A DNA stretch of 17,782 bases from Agrobacterium fabrum (GTDB lineage: Bacteria > Pseudomonadota > Alphaproteobacteria > Rhizobiales > Rhizobiaceae). The DNA lies in contig QFOL01000064.1 of assembly GCA_003241215.1 (NCBI GenBank), forward strand, positions 1-17,782, given 5' to 3'. Positions 1-7,563 of this stretch are shown in pieces (position 1 is the first letter of the stretch; each line of letters opens with the position of its first letter). Position numbers and translations under genes: made by a program. The notes beneath the pieces were generated by a model. It worked only from the letters and a program-made list of their open reading frames with translations. It was not told the DNA's origin and did no database searches.

Positions 1-20
1 GTTCTTCAAGGACCTGAAGT

Positions 21-96
21 GCCCGGATAGCTCAGTTGGTAGAGCAGCGGATTGAAAATCCGCGTGTCGGTGGTTCAAATCCGCCTCCGGGCACCA
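21..96 (+). tRNA. tRNA-Phe (anticodon GAA), CCA encoded
   Basis: The sequence folds as a complete 76-nt tRNA. The acceptor arms GCCCGGA (21-27) and TCCGGGC pair, followed by discriminator A and an encoded CCA at 94-96. The D arm contains AGCTCAGTTGGTAGAGC. The anticodon loop TTGAAAA carries GAA, which reads Phe codons, and the T arm contains GGTTCAAATCC. No T-run terminator is evident just downstream. tRNA 3' ends are common island attachment sites, but I saw no second copy of this 3' end in the window. Confidence 0.97.
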
Positions 97-221
97 TTTA
101 TCTCAATGGCATTGTTGAATGAACTGATTGTGTGTTGGCGTGTCCATTCGCAGGGCGTGGGCAGTTCCATCATTGGCTGTTTCTATCATATGCTTTTGTC
201 ATTGCTTCGAAACAGTCTTGA

Positions 222-482
222 TCAGAGAGGAACGCCCTGTTCCTCCATTCTTGTGAGCAACAGTTGAAGAAGCGCGGTTGGGTCTTCGCCCATTGCGGCC
301 GACAATTTTGCAAATTCAACGACGTCTATTCGTCTTTCAGAGCCCTCGGCCTTTGCGACATAGGACTGAGGCTTGCCCAACCGATCTGCGACCTGCTGTT
401 GTGTCAGGCCCGCTTTTCGCCGCGTGTCGGTCAGTATCTCAACAAGGAGCCGGTACTCGGGTGTATGTGTAGACTTCGTCAC
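222..482 (-). CDS. small XRE-family helix-turn-helix regulator
   Basis: This is an 86-residue protein made almost entirely of one Cro/C1-type DNA-binding domain. The helix-turn-helix lies around residues 26-44 (LTQQQVADRLGKPQSYV), followed by the typical ERRIDVVEFAKL third-to-fourth helix region. No sensor or peptidase domain follows, so it is probably a repressor of its own promoter or a neighbour's, or an antitoxin-like regulator; the target is unknown. The start is GTG at 482-480, with GGAG only a few bases upstream. That GGAG lies inside a possible hairpin (483-513). The upstream region contains several inverted repeats that could be its operators. It is divergent from the membrane-protein gene at 585. 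No toxin-like partner is adjacent. Confidence 0.82.
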   Translation of the reverse strand: MTKSTHTPEYRLLVEILTDTRRKAGLTQQQVADRLGKPQSYVAKAEGSERRIDVVEFAKLSAAMGEDPTALLQLLLTRMEEQGVPL

Positions 483-513
483 GAGCTCCAGAACCCCGAA
501 ATTTTAGGAGCTC
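483..513 (-). promoter_or_regulatory. inverted repeat over the ribosome-binding site of the XRE gene
   Basis: Perfect 7-bp arms GAGCTCC (483-489) and GGAGCTC (507-513) are separated by 17 bp. On the minus-strand transcript the start-proximal arm contains the GGAG that would serve as ribosome-binding site for the GTG start at 482. It could be an mRNA hairpin limiting translation or a protein-binding site. Function is inferred only. Confidence 0.35.
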
Positions 514-515
514 AT

Positions 516-555
516 GGATTAATCCTGATTTGGAATTATCCCATTATAGGATAAT
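516..555. promoter_or_regulatory. palindrome cluster, candidate operator of the XRE regulator
   Basis: A perfect 10-bp palindrome GGATTAATCC (516-525) is followed by an inverted repeat with ATTATCC at 535-541 and GGATAAT at 549-555, separated by 7 bp. All arms share a GGATWA core. The cluster lies between the divergent XRE gene and the membrane-protein gene at 585. This is what an autoregulatory operator of a small Cro-like protein would look like, but binding is an inference. Confidence 0.4.
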
Positions 556-584
556 GTCTTGCGGAATAGCCATGGAGTGCAGTC

Positions 585-965
585 ATGGAACTATCCGTAT
601 CGAGCTGGTTTTCAATCGTGGTGATTGGAGCGTGTGGATTTTCCGCTTTTATATATGTCATTTGGCAGCAAGCTGTGCGACCCATGCTTGTCCCGCGCGC
701 CGAGATAACGCGCGTCGCCGATGTCTTAAGCAAGACATATGGGAATGCTGCCGAGGAATTCGCGGTCATCGAGGAAGATCGCGCCTGGCGATATTCCCGG
801 AATTTCGAACAGGGCAAATGGCGGCGGGTGCGCGCAGAGCTTCGCCGCCGTAGGGAGCCTTGGCCTACAAATGCTCCCGATTATCCGTATTCTGCTCCGC
901 CCGGTCCCGATAAAGTGCTGCCCGTCCCAGCAGCATCAGGGAAACCGGGGTCGTCACCGTCATGA
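585..965 (+). CDS. hypothetical small membrane-anchored protein
   Basis: I do not recognise this 126-residue protein. It has one hydrophobic segment near the N-terminus (about residues 8-27), then a charged region rich in Arg and Glu with WRYSRNFEQGKWRRVRAEL, and a Pro/Ser/Gly-rich tail. The likely topology is a single N-terminal membrane anchor with a soluble domain. ATG at 585 is preceded by GGAG at a suitable distance. The last 101 bp (865-965) run antisense through the end of mrpG, so the tail is either a real convergent overlap or an extension of a gene that once stopped earlier. The N-terminal half, which has no competing gene, is the better-supported part. Confidence 0.5.
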   Translation: MELSVSSWFSIVVIGACGFSAFIYVIWQQAVRPMLVPRAEITRVADVLSKTYGNAAEEFAVIEEDRAWRYSRNFEQGKWRRVRAELRRRREPWPTNAPDYPYSAPPGPDKVLPVPAASGKPGSSPS

Positions 966-1209
966 AGATGCCGATGAAGATTTCGTGGAAGGCGAAGCGG
1001 TCGCCGGAGACGGAGAAATAGATGATCGAGGCCATGACGATGCCGCCGGTGCCCCAGCTGGTGCCGAGTGTGGGTGCGTGCAGGCGCTCATAGAAGCTGT
1101 TGAGCCTGGCAAAACCGATGGTGCCGATCAGCGTCAGCGAGGCGCCCAGAAGGACAAAGAAGGCCACGGCAATGGCGGCCCAGAGGGGAAATTCGTGCGC
1201 CTCGCTCAT
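865..1209 (-). CDS. mrpG: Mrp cation/proton antiporter subunit G (PhaG/MnhG)
   Basis: This 114-residue membrane protein matches the MrpG/PhaG family in length and in three hydrophobic segments (about residues 9-31, 47-67 and 74-95). It has the characteristic GTIGFARLNSFYERLHAPTLG stretch, given here in part as FYERLHAPTLG, at about residues 39-49. MrpG is one of the small integral subunits needed for the whole Mrp complex to exchange Na+ or K+ for protons at the inner membrane. It is the last gene of the operon. Its ATG (1209-1207) overlaps the stop of mrpF in an ATGA junction, implying translational coupling. Its 3' end overlaps the convergent gene at 585-965, and I see no clear terminator after it. 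Confidence 0.95.
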   Translation of the reverse strand: MSEAHEFPLWAAIAVAFFVLLGASLTLIGTIGFARLNSFYERLHAPTLGTSWGTGGIVMASIIYFSVSGDRFAFHEIFIGIFMTVTTPVSLMLLGRAALYRDRAEQNTDNREHL

Positions 1210-1487
1210 TCGATCACCTCGCCGCGCATCAGGAATTTGGAAAGGGCGACGGTGGAGACGAAGCCGAGGATGGCGATCAGCAGCGACGCTTCGAAATAGA
1301 TGTCGTTGCCGGTGCGCAGGCCGAAGGTCAGGAGAAGCAGCATGGCGTTGACATAAAGCGTATCCACGCCCAGCACGCGGTCCTGCGCGCGCGGGCCGAT
1401 GGCGATGCGATAGACCGAGATCACCATGGCGATGGCGAGCATGAACTGCGCCAGCGAGAAGGACCAGAAAAGGATAATCGAACTCAT
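1206..1487 (-). CDS. mrpF: Mrp cation/proton antiporter subunit F (PhaF/MnhF)
   Basis: This 93-residue protein has three predicted membrane spans (about residues 4-26, 36-57 and 63-84). The RIAIGPRAQDRVLGVDTLYVN motif between spans one and two (here RAQDRVLGVDTLYVN) is typical of MrpF/PhaF. It belongs to the multisubunit Mrp antiporter in the cytoplasmic membrane; in Bacillus, MrpF has been linked to bile-salt and cation efflux. The start ATG (1487-1485) overlaps the mrpE stop by 4 bp and the stop overlaps the mrpG start by 4 bp. Both junctions are ATGA, as expected for a tightly coupled operon. Confidence 0.95.
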   Translation of the reverse strand: MSSIILFWSFSLAQFMLAIAMVISVYRIAIGPRAQDRVLGVDTLYVNAMLLLLTFGLRTGNDIYFEASLLIAILGFVSTVALSKFLMRGEVIE

Positions 1488-1972
1488 TCGAATATCTCCA
1501 TCAGCAGTTTTTCATAACGGTTCTTGATGAGGCTTATCCACGCCGCCTCATCCACATCGTCGAGAACGTGAAGCAGCAGCGTGCCCTGGCTGGAATTATA
1601 TTCGAGCCATGCGCTTCCCGGTGTCGAGGTCAGGATCGTCGCCAGAACGGCAAGCGCCATGGGATCGCGAATATCAAGCGGTACGGCCAGGAAGCCGGAT
1701 TTGCGGTCCCTCTCGCGCTTGAACAGGATGATCCTCACAACCGCGATATTGGACCTGACGATATCGTAGAGCACGATCAGGATCAGCTGCACCAGCCTGT
1801 GCCAGTTGCGGATGCGCGGCTTGGCGGGCCTGAGCGACGCCATCGCCCAGGAGGCGACAAGCGCAACACCGGTGCCGAGCAGCAGATGCCCCGGCGAAAA
1901 GCTGTTGATCGTCATCCAGAAGAAGATCAGCGAGATCGTCAGCAGCGGGTAGGGCAGGAGACGGCTCATCAT
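1484..1972 (-). CDS. mrpE: Mrp cation/proton antiporter subunit E (PhaE/MnhE)
   Basis: This 162-residue protein has paired hydrophobic segments at about residues 8-24 and 29-46 and another around 61-83. A soluble C-terminal domain follows, containing the conserved LTSTPGSAWLEY stretch (about residues 113-124) typical of MrpE. An open frame extends further upstream to 2260, but that part lies inside mrpD and looks like its shadow. I chose ATG at 1972-1970, which forms an ATGA overlap with the mrpD stop and is followed by a second in-frame ATG. MrpE is the peripheral-facing subunit of the Mrp Na+(K+)/H+ antiporter and supports complex assembly. Confidence 0.94.
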   Translation of the reverse strand: MMSRLLPYPLLTISLIFFWMTINSFSPGHLLLGTGVALVASWAMASLRPAKPRIRNWHRLVQLILIVLYDIVRSNIAVVRIILFKRERDRKSGFLAVPLDIRDPMALAVLATILTSTPGSAWLEYNSSQGTLLLHVLDDVDEAAWISLIKNRYEKLLMEIFE

Positions 1973-3615
1973 GGCTCCGCCTCCGGATTGCTTCCCGCCC
2001 TCGGTGCGGAAATGACGCCCTGAATATAGCTCGCCGGCAGGTCGAGAATACGCGCCGTCTCCTGCATGTAACGCATCACCGGCCCTGCCTGCACGGTCAT
2101 GGCAAGCGTCAGGCCGAGCAGCAGCATCACGGGGGCGATTTCGATGACGAGCACGCGCGGCACGGTGCCTTCGATGGAAGCCCAGAAGGTGCGGATGCCG
2201 GCGCGCGTCATCGAGATAAGCGAGGCGAAACCGGCAAAGACGATCAGGAAGACCAGCCACCAGGACAACGTGGAAACGCTGTCATTGGCGCCAAGCCCGG
2301 AAGGATTGAGGATGGCCGTCAGCATCGAGAATTTGGCGATGAAGCCCGAAAGCGGCGGCAGGCCGGCCAGAAGAATGCCGCAGGCGGCAAAACAGGCGCC
2401 GAGCACCGCCATGGTGGCGGGCATGGTCACGCCGACTTCCTCTTCCTCCTCTTCCTCATCGCCCTCGCCATAGGCCTCCATGGTCACGGCAAGAACGTTC
2501 GCGCCGGCATCCTGTCCGCGTTCCACCAGCTCGATCAGCATGAAGAAGGCGCTGATGGTGAGGGTGGAGCTGACCATGTAATAAAGCGCGCCGGCCGCAA
2601 CCGTCGGATTGCCGGTACCCATGGCGGCAAGCAGCGTTCCCGACGAGACGAGAACCGAAAAGCCGGCAAGCCGACCCAGCGCCTGCGACGCCAGAACGCC
2701 GATGGCCCCGAAGATGATGGTGGCGATGCCGCCGACCAGCAGCGCGTCATGGCCGAAACCGGCCGATTCCCCCGCCGTCTGCCCGAAAAGCAGGAAGGAC
2801 AGGCGGGCGATGACATAAATGCCGACCTTGCTCATGATGGCGAAGAGCCCGCCCACCGGGGCCGACGCCGCGCCATAGGCGGAAGGCAGCCAGAAATTCA
2901 GCGGCCACATGCCGGCCTTGACCAGAAACGCGACGCCAAGGACTGCGGCCCCGGTTTCCAGCAGCATGCGCTGGTCCGGGTTGAGCCCCTCGATGCGGTG
3001 GGCGAGGTCGCCCATGTTCAGCGTGCCTGTCACGCCATAGATGAGGCTGACGCCGATCAGGAAGAACAGGGCGGCGACGAGGTTGATGGCGATATAATGC
3101 AGCCCGGCCTTGACGCGCTGCTGGCCCGAGCCGTGCAGCAACAGGCCGTAGGAGGCGGCCAGCATCACTTCGAAGAAGACGAAGAGATTGAAGAGATCGC
3201 CGGTCAGGAACGCACCGTTGACGCCCACCAGCATCATCTGGAACAGCGAATGGAAATGCGCGCCCGACCTGTGCCACTTCGCCATTGAATAGATCAAGGA
3301 CGGAATGGCGAGCAGCGCCGTGAGCAGCACCATCAGGCCCGAAAGACGGTCCGCGACGAGCACGATGCCGAAAGGCGCCGGCCAGTTGCCAAGCAGATAG
3401 ACGCCGCTCGATACCACGGCGGCGATCTCGGTATTGACCGTCGAGTTCACCTCGCGGAACAGCAATATGGCGACCACCAGCAACAGCACGGTCGAGGCAA
3501 GGCTGATGGCGGCTTTCGCCACGCGCTGGCGCTCGTCGAAGAACAGCAGCAGGGCTGCGGTAATCAGCGGCAGCAGAATGGGCGCGATAACAATGTGGAA
3601 GGGGAACGACATCAT
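1969..3615 (-). CDS. mrpD: Mrp cation/proton antiporter subunit D (PhaD/MnhD), NADH-dehydrogenase-like
   Basis: This 548-residue polytopic protein belongs to the antiporter-like family shared with complex I subunits NuoL/M/N. Expected proton-path residues are visible: Glu149 in FFEVMLAASYG, Lys233 in FLVKAGMWPLNFWLPSAYG and Lys263 in IMSKVGIYV. The frame is open upstream to 3897 but overlaps mrpC. I chose ATG at 3615-3613, which overlaps the mrpC stop as ATGA and is preceded by GGGAGGGAG. MrpD and MrpA are the two subunits thought to carry ion translocation. An oddity is a loop at about residues 386-393 with one Asp and seven consecutive Glu (2437-2460). Its stop overlaps mrpE. Confidence 0.95.
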   Translation of the reverse strand: MMSFPFHIVIAPILLPLITAALLLFFDERQRVAKAAISLASTVLLLVVAILLFREVNSTVNTEIAAVVSSGVYLLGNWPAPFGIVLVADRLSGLMVLLTALLAIPSLIYSMAKWHRSGAHFHSLFQMMLVGVNGAFLTGDLFNLFVFFEVMLAASYGLLLHGSGQQRVKAGLHYIAINLVAALFFLIGVSLIYGVTGTLNMGDLAHRIEGLNPDQRMLLETGAAVLGVAFLVKAGMWPLNFWLPSAYGAASAPVGGLFAIMSKVGIYVIARLSFLLFGQTAGESAGFGHDALLVGGIATIIFGAIGVLASQALGRLAGFSVLVSSGTLLAAMGTGNPTVAAGALYYMVSSTLTISAFFMLIELVERGQDAGANVLAVTMEAYGEGDEEEEEEEVGVTMPATMAVLGACFAACGILLAGLPPLSGFIAKFSMLTAILNPSGLGANDSVSTLSWWLVFLIVFAGFASLISMTRAGIRTFWASIEGTVPRVLVIEIAPVMLLLGLTLAMTVQAGPVMRYMQETARILDLPASYIQGVISAPRAGSNPEAEP

Positions 3616-3947
3616 TTCGTCTCCCTCCCGTCCACATGGTCGGTGCCGGTGAGGCCGCGGGCGGCAAGCAGCACGACGAGGAACAATGCGGTGGTGGCAA
3701 AGCCGATGACGATGGCCGTCAGCACCAGCGCCTGCGGCACGGGATCGGCGAGCGTGGAACTGTCGACGCCGTTGACCAGCACCGGTGGCGCATTGGTCTT
3801 GATGCCGCCGACGCCGAAGATGAAGAGGTTGACGGCGTAAGACAGCAGCGAAAGCCCGACGATGACCTGATAGGTGCGCGGGCGCAGCACCAGCCACACG
3901 CCGGAGCCGGTCATGATGCCGATGCCGATTGCAAGAATGAGTTCCAT
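3612..3947 (-). CDS. mrpC: Mrp cation/proton antiporter subunit C (PhaC/MnhC), NuoK-like
   Basis: This 111-residue protein has three membrane spans and resembles NuoK. The RPRTYQVIVGLSLLSYAVNLF stretch (about residues 23-43) and the ADPVPQALVLTAIVIGFA segment (about 67-84, ending the second periplasmic loop) are hallmarks of MrpC/MnhC. ATG at 3947-3945 shares one base with the mrpA stop (TAATG), and the stop overlaps the mrpD start by 4 bp. In the Mrp complex MrpC forms part of the membrane core between the two NuoL-like subunits. Confidence 0.95.
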   Translation of the reverse strand: MELILAIGIGIMTGSGVWLVLRPRTYQVIVGLSLLSYAVNLFIFGVGGIKTNAPPVLVNGVDSSTLADPVPQALVLTAIVIGFATTALFLVVLLAARGLTGTDHVDGRETK

Positions 3948-6865
3948 TACACGTCCTCCGCTTTTGCGGCTTCAGGCGTGCGAACGCGGTAGTTACGCAA
4001 CGATTGGTGTGCCAGTGCTATCAGGATAAGAACGGTGGAGCCGACGACCGTCGAAAAGACGCCGAGATCGAACAGCAGGGCGGATGCCGTCGGCATTTTG
4101 CCGATGTAGGGTATCTCCGTATATTGGAAATAGGAGGTCAGGAACGGGTAGCCGAAATACCAGGAGCCGATACCCGTCGCCGTCGCCATCAAGAGGCCAA
4201 AGCCCATCCAGCGTAGCGGCAGGATGCGGATGCGGTCTTCCGCCCAGCGCGCCCCGCCGGCGAGATATTGCAGCAGGAAGGCGATCGCCATGGTGATGCC
4301 GGCCGCAAAGCCGCCGCCCGGCAGGTCGTGGCCGCGCATGAACAGGAAGATCGAGAAGGTGATGATAACGGGGAACATCCATTGCATGACGATGGACGGC
4401 ACATAGAGATAGTCGCGCACCGTATCGCCCTTGCTGCGGTCCGGCCGTTCGGCATCGAAGGCGTTCTGCATCTGCTGCTGTTCCGGCACCCCGATGCTTT
4501 CATGGGCGGGGCGGAAACGGCGCAGCAGCGCAAAGACAGTGAGGGCAACGATGGCCAGCACCGCGATTTCGCCGAAGGTGTCGAAGCCGCGGAAGTCGAC
4601 GAGGATGACATTGACGACATTGGTGCCGCCGCCTTCGGTATAGGCGCGTTCGAGGAAATAGGTCGCAATCGCGTTCGGCACCGGCAGCGTCATCACGGCA
4701 TAGGCGATGACGGACATGCCGATACCGCTGCCTGCGGCGAGCAGGAAGTCGCGGGCGCGGCGAAGCTGCGCGGGCAGCTCATCGCTGCTGTCGACCTTCT
4801 CGACGCGTTTCGGCAGCCATCTGAGGCCGAGCAGGATAAGAACCGTGGTGACGATCTCCACCAGAAGCTGGGTGATCGCCAGATCCGGCGCGGAAAGCCA
4901 GACGAAGGTGAGGCAGGTGACGAGGCCCGAGACGCCGAGCATGACGAGCGCGGCAAGGCGGTGATATTTTGCCTGCCACGCCGCACCCATGGCCGCGATC
5001 ATGCCTATCAGCCAGAGGATGGCGAAAATCGGGTCGAAGGTCGTCACGCGCGGCAGCGAGAGGGAGAATTCCGAAAGGAAGAGAGGCGAGAAACCGGCAA
5101 GAAGCGCCACGAGGATGAGAAGTCTCAGCTGCGGCTGCAGACGCCGCGTGCCGAGCGTGCTTTCCAGCCACCGCGCCCACTTCCAGGACACGGTGACAAG
5201 AATGCGCTCGAAGATGCGCTGTCCCCGCAAATGCCGGAAGACCGGCGGACCGTCATCGCAGCGCGAAAAATAACCGCCGAGCAGGGCATAGATCGTGACG
5301 CCGCCGATCAACGCCGCGATACTCATGATCAGCGGCAGGTTGAAACCGTGCCAGATCGACAGGCTGTAAACCGGCGTTTGCGCACCGAGAACTGAAAGCA
5401 CGGCCGAATGCAGGAACGGGCCGATGGAGAGGCTCGGAACGATGCCGACGATCAGGCAGGCGAAGACGAGGAATTCGATGGGGAAACGCATCCAGCGCGG
5501 CGGCTCGTGCGGATGCGGGTTCGGCAGATCGACAGGCTTGGGGCCGAAGAACACCGTGTGGATGAAACGCAGCGAATAGGCGACGGCGAATGCGCCCGAC
5601 AGCGTCGCGACATAGGGCAGCGCCCGGTCCAGCAGCGAGTCGGCGTGGGTTTCGACGGCTTCGGCGAAGAACATTTCCTTGGAAAGGAAGCCGTTGAACA
5701 GCGGCACCCCGGCCATGGCCGCACTCGCCGCCATGGCGAGCGTCGCGGTTGCGGGCATATAGGTGTAAAGCCCGCTTAAGCGTCGCATGTCGCGCGTGCC
5801 GGTTTCATGGTCGATGATGCCGGCCGCCATAAAAAGCGACGCCTTGAAGGTGGCGTGGTTGACCATGTGGAAGATGGCCGCCACCGCCGCAAGCGGGCTG
5901 CCGAGGCTCAGAAGCGTGGTGATGAGGCCGAGATGGCTGATGGTGGAATAGGCGAGCAGCCCCTTCAGATCCTGCTGGAACATGGCGAAATAGGCGCCGA
6001 GCAGCAGGGTGATGATGCCGGCCGCGCCCACCAGCCAGAACCATTCCGGCGTGCCCGCCAGCACCGGCCAGAACCGCGCCAGCAGGAAAACCCCGGCCTT
6101 CACCATGGTGGCCGAATGCAGATAGGCGGAAACCGGCGTTGGCGCCGCCATGGCGTTGGGCAGCCAGAAATGGAACGGAAACTGCGCGCTCTTGGTCAGC
6201 GCGCCGCCAAGGATGAGGATGAGCGCCGGTACATACAGCGGGTGGGCGCGAATGGCCGCGCCTGCCTCGATGATTTTGTCGAGATCGTAACTTCCGGCCA
6301 TATGGCCGAGGATCAGCAGGCCCGCCAACAGACTGAAACCGCCTATCCCGGTGACGGTCAGCGCCATGCGCGCGCCGTCGCGCGCACCGGCGTTCTGGTG
6401 CCAGTAGCCGATCAGCAGGAACGAGAAGATGCTGGTCATTTCCCAGAAGATCGACAGCAGGATGACGTTGCCGGAGAGCACCACGCCGAGCATCGAGCCC
6501 ATGAAGGCGAGCAGGAAGGCGAAGAAGCGCGGTATCGGGTCTTCTGCCGACATGTAATAACGGGCGTAGAGCACCACGAGCAGGCCGATGCCGGTAATGA
6601 GCATCGTGAAGATCCAGGCAAACCCATCGAGCCGCAGGGTGAAATTCAGGCCGAGTTGCGGCAGCCATTCCACATCATATTTCAGCACGCCGCCGCCGCT
6701 GACATTCGTATAAAGAAAGATGCTGCTGACAAGGCCGAATAGGGCGACTGCGCCCGCAACGGAGGCGGGGCCTGCCGCCGCACCCTCGCGCGGCATGAAA
6801 GCCGTCAGAAGTGCGCCGACGAAGGGCAATGCGACAATGAATGGAAGAATGGTTGCAAGTGTCAT
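3947..6865 (-). CDS. mrpA: Mrp antiporter fused subunit A+B (PhaA/PhaAB-type)
   Basis: At 972 residues this is much longer than a stand-alone MrpA because subunit B is fused at the C-terminus. Residues 1 to about 490 are the NuoL-like antiporter domain, with Glu142 (WEMTSIFSFLLIGYWHQN), Lys225 (GALTKSAQFPFHFWLP) and Lys256 (SATMVKAGVFLLARF). Around 605-690 is the MrpA-specific C-terminal module (SAPDLAITQLLVEIVTTV). From about 820 to the end is the MrpB/MnhB domain (FMRGHDLPGGGFAAGITMA). No separate mrpB exists in the window. It is the first gene of the mrp operon, the largest subunit of the complex, and the subunit most directly tied to Na+ or K+ exchange. ATG at 6865-6863 has only a distant AGAGAGA upstream, so initiation may be modest. 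The ion specificity cannot be told from sequence alone. Confidence 0.96.
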   Translation of the reverse strand: MTLATILPFIVALPFVGALLTAFMPREGAAAGPASVAGAVALFGLVSSIFLYTNVSGGGVLKYDVEWLPQLGLNFTLRLDGFAWIFTMLITGIGLLVVLYARYYMSAEDPIPRFFAFLLAFMGSMLGVVLSGNVILLSIFWEMTSIFSFLLIGYWHQNAGARDGARMALTVTGIGGFSLLAGLLILGHMAGSYDLDKIIEAGAAIRAHPLYVPALILILGGALTKSAQFPFHFWLPNAMAAPTPVSAYLHSATMVKAGVFLLARFWPVLAGTPEWFWLVGAAGIITLLLGAYFAMFQQDLKGLLAYSTISHLGLITTLLSLGSPLAAVAAIFHMVNHATFKASLFMAAGIIDHETGTRDMRRLSGLYTYMPATATLAMAASAAMAGVPLFNGFLSKEMFFAEAVETHADSLLDRALPYVATLSGAFAVAYSLRFIHTVFFGPKPVDLPNPHPHEPPRWMRFPIEFLVFACLIVGIVPSLSIGPFLHSAVLSVLGAQTPVYSLSIWHGFNLPLIMSIAALIGGVTIYALLGGYFSRCDDGPPVFRHLRGQRIFERILVTVSWKWARWLESTLGTRRLQPQLRLLILVALLAGFSPLFLSEFSLSLPRVTTFDPIFAILWLIGMIAAMGAAWQAKYHRLAALVMLGVSGLVTCLTFVWLSAPDLAITQLLVEIVTTVLILLGLRWLPKRVEKVDSSDELPAQLRRARDFLLAAGSGIGMSVIAYAVMTLPVPNAIATYFLERAYTEGGGTNVVNVILVDFRGFDTFGEIAVLAIVALTVFALLRRFRPAHESIGVPEQQQMQNAFDAERPDRSKGDTVRDYLYVPSIVMQWMFPVIITFSIFLFMRGHDLPGGGFAAGITMAIAFLLQYLAGGARWAEDRIRILPLRWMGFGLLMATATGIGSWYFGYPFLTSYFQYTEIPYIGKMPTASALLFDLGVFSTVVGSTVLILIALAHQSLRNYRVRTPEAAKAEDV

Positions 6866-6931
6866 ATGCGGCGGCGGTTTTCTCTCTGGAATGGGAGTCT
6901 GCGGCGGGTTTCCGACGACTCCGATCCCTCA

Positions 6932-6948
6932 GGGTTCCCAAAGAACCC
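6932..6948 (-). promoter_or_regulatory. short hairpin in the leader between the 6972 gene and mrpA
   Basis: Perfect 6-bp arms GGGTTC (6932-6937) and GAACCC (6943-6948) flank a 5-base loop, roughly 65 bp upstream of the mrpA start. There is no T-run on either side, so it is not a canonical intrinsic terminator. It may be an mRNA structure in the mrp leader. Confidence 0.25.
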
Positions 6949-6971
6949 GATGATGATGACCGCCGGAATGA

Positions 6972-7358
6972 CTAATACATAATATGCGGAGGCGCGCGTG
7001 GAACCACGCTGGCAAAGTCTCGGAAAGCTTGTGGCACGATGGCAACAGCAACGATCGAGGCTTTGGCGTTGTCGGTGATGCCCGGAGCGGGTGAAAGAAA
7101 CTCGTGGTACGGGAACCCTAAGCCGGCCTTGCCGGCGTTACAGCCATAATCATTGCCGCTGTCGCAATCCTTCTCCCGAAGAGAAAGGGAACGGCTGAGA
7201 TCGACGGTCTGCAATCGTTCGAGCCGGTTGGTCTTGGAAAGGGTCTTGACGCCGGCCGGCGCCTGAAAGCCGATCATGACGAGCAGGCTCGCGACCACGA
7301 GGCCGATCAGCACTTGCGGATGGCGGCTTGAACTGCGGCCTTTCTCCATCCATGGCAA
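6972..7358 (-). CDS. hypothetical single-span membrane or exported protein
   Basis: I do not recognise this 128-residue protein. It has a basic N-terminus, one hydrophobic segment at about residues 16-32 (VLIGLVVASLLVMIGF), then a region with two close cysteines (C65, C73, in KDCDSGNDYGCNAG) that could form a disulfide outside the cytoplasm. This fits a type II anchor or uncleaved signal. I favour a TTG start (7358-7356) because AAGGAG sits 8 bases upstream; the in-frame ATG at 7349 would put it too far away. It lies 106 bp upstream of mrpA on the same strand and may be co-transcribed with it. Reality as a gene rests on the ribosome-binding site and membrane segment only. Confidence 0.5.
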   Translation of the reverse strand: MPWMEKGRSSSRHPQVLIGLVVASLLVMIGFQAPAGVKTLSKTNRLERLQTVDLSRSLSLREKDCDSGNDYGCNAGKAGLGFPYHEFLSPAPGITDNAKASIVAVAIVPQAFRDFASVVPRAPPHIMY

Positions 7359-7563
7359 GTTGGCATCTCCTTGATCGAAAAGGTCTCTTTAAAGCATCAC
7401 CGTTGAGCGAATATCCTGTTGATTTGTTTTAGGGGAAGCCGGACATGCTTGTCCAGCGCGCATGCGGGAAAAACCGCCGGCAGCACCCGATTCCTTTTCG
7501 TTTTTGCCCGTTTGCGGCAAAGTAAGGGCGGCTTTCGCTAAAAGCTTTTGCAAATTTTACCGT

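Noticed and set aside
21..221. Genomic-island attachment site at the tRNA-Phe gene
   Set aside because: No integrase and no second copy of the tRNA 3' end appear in the window, and the flanking genes look like core genes.
1973..2260. Upstream extension of the mrpE frame into mrpD (and likewise mrpD into mrpC, cheB into cheR)
   Set aside because: The extra N-terminal residues are Arg/His/Ala-rich shadow sequence; each family start coincides with an ATGA-type overlap.
4268..6742. Long plus-strand open frames (4268-5395, 5807-6742) opposite mrpA
   Set aside because: They are charged, repetitive shadows of a membrane-protein gene, with no ribosome-binding site and no family resemblance.
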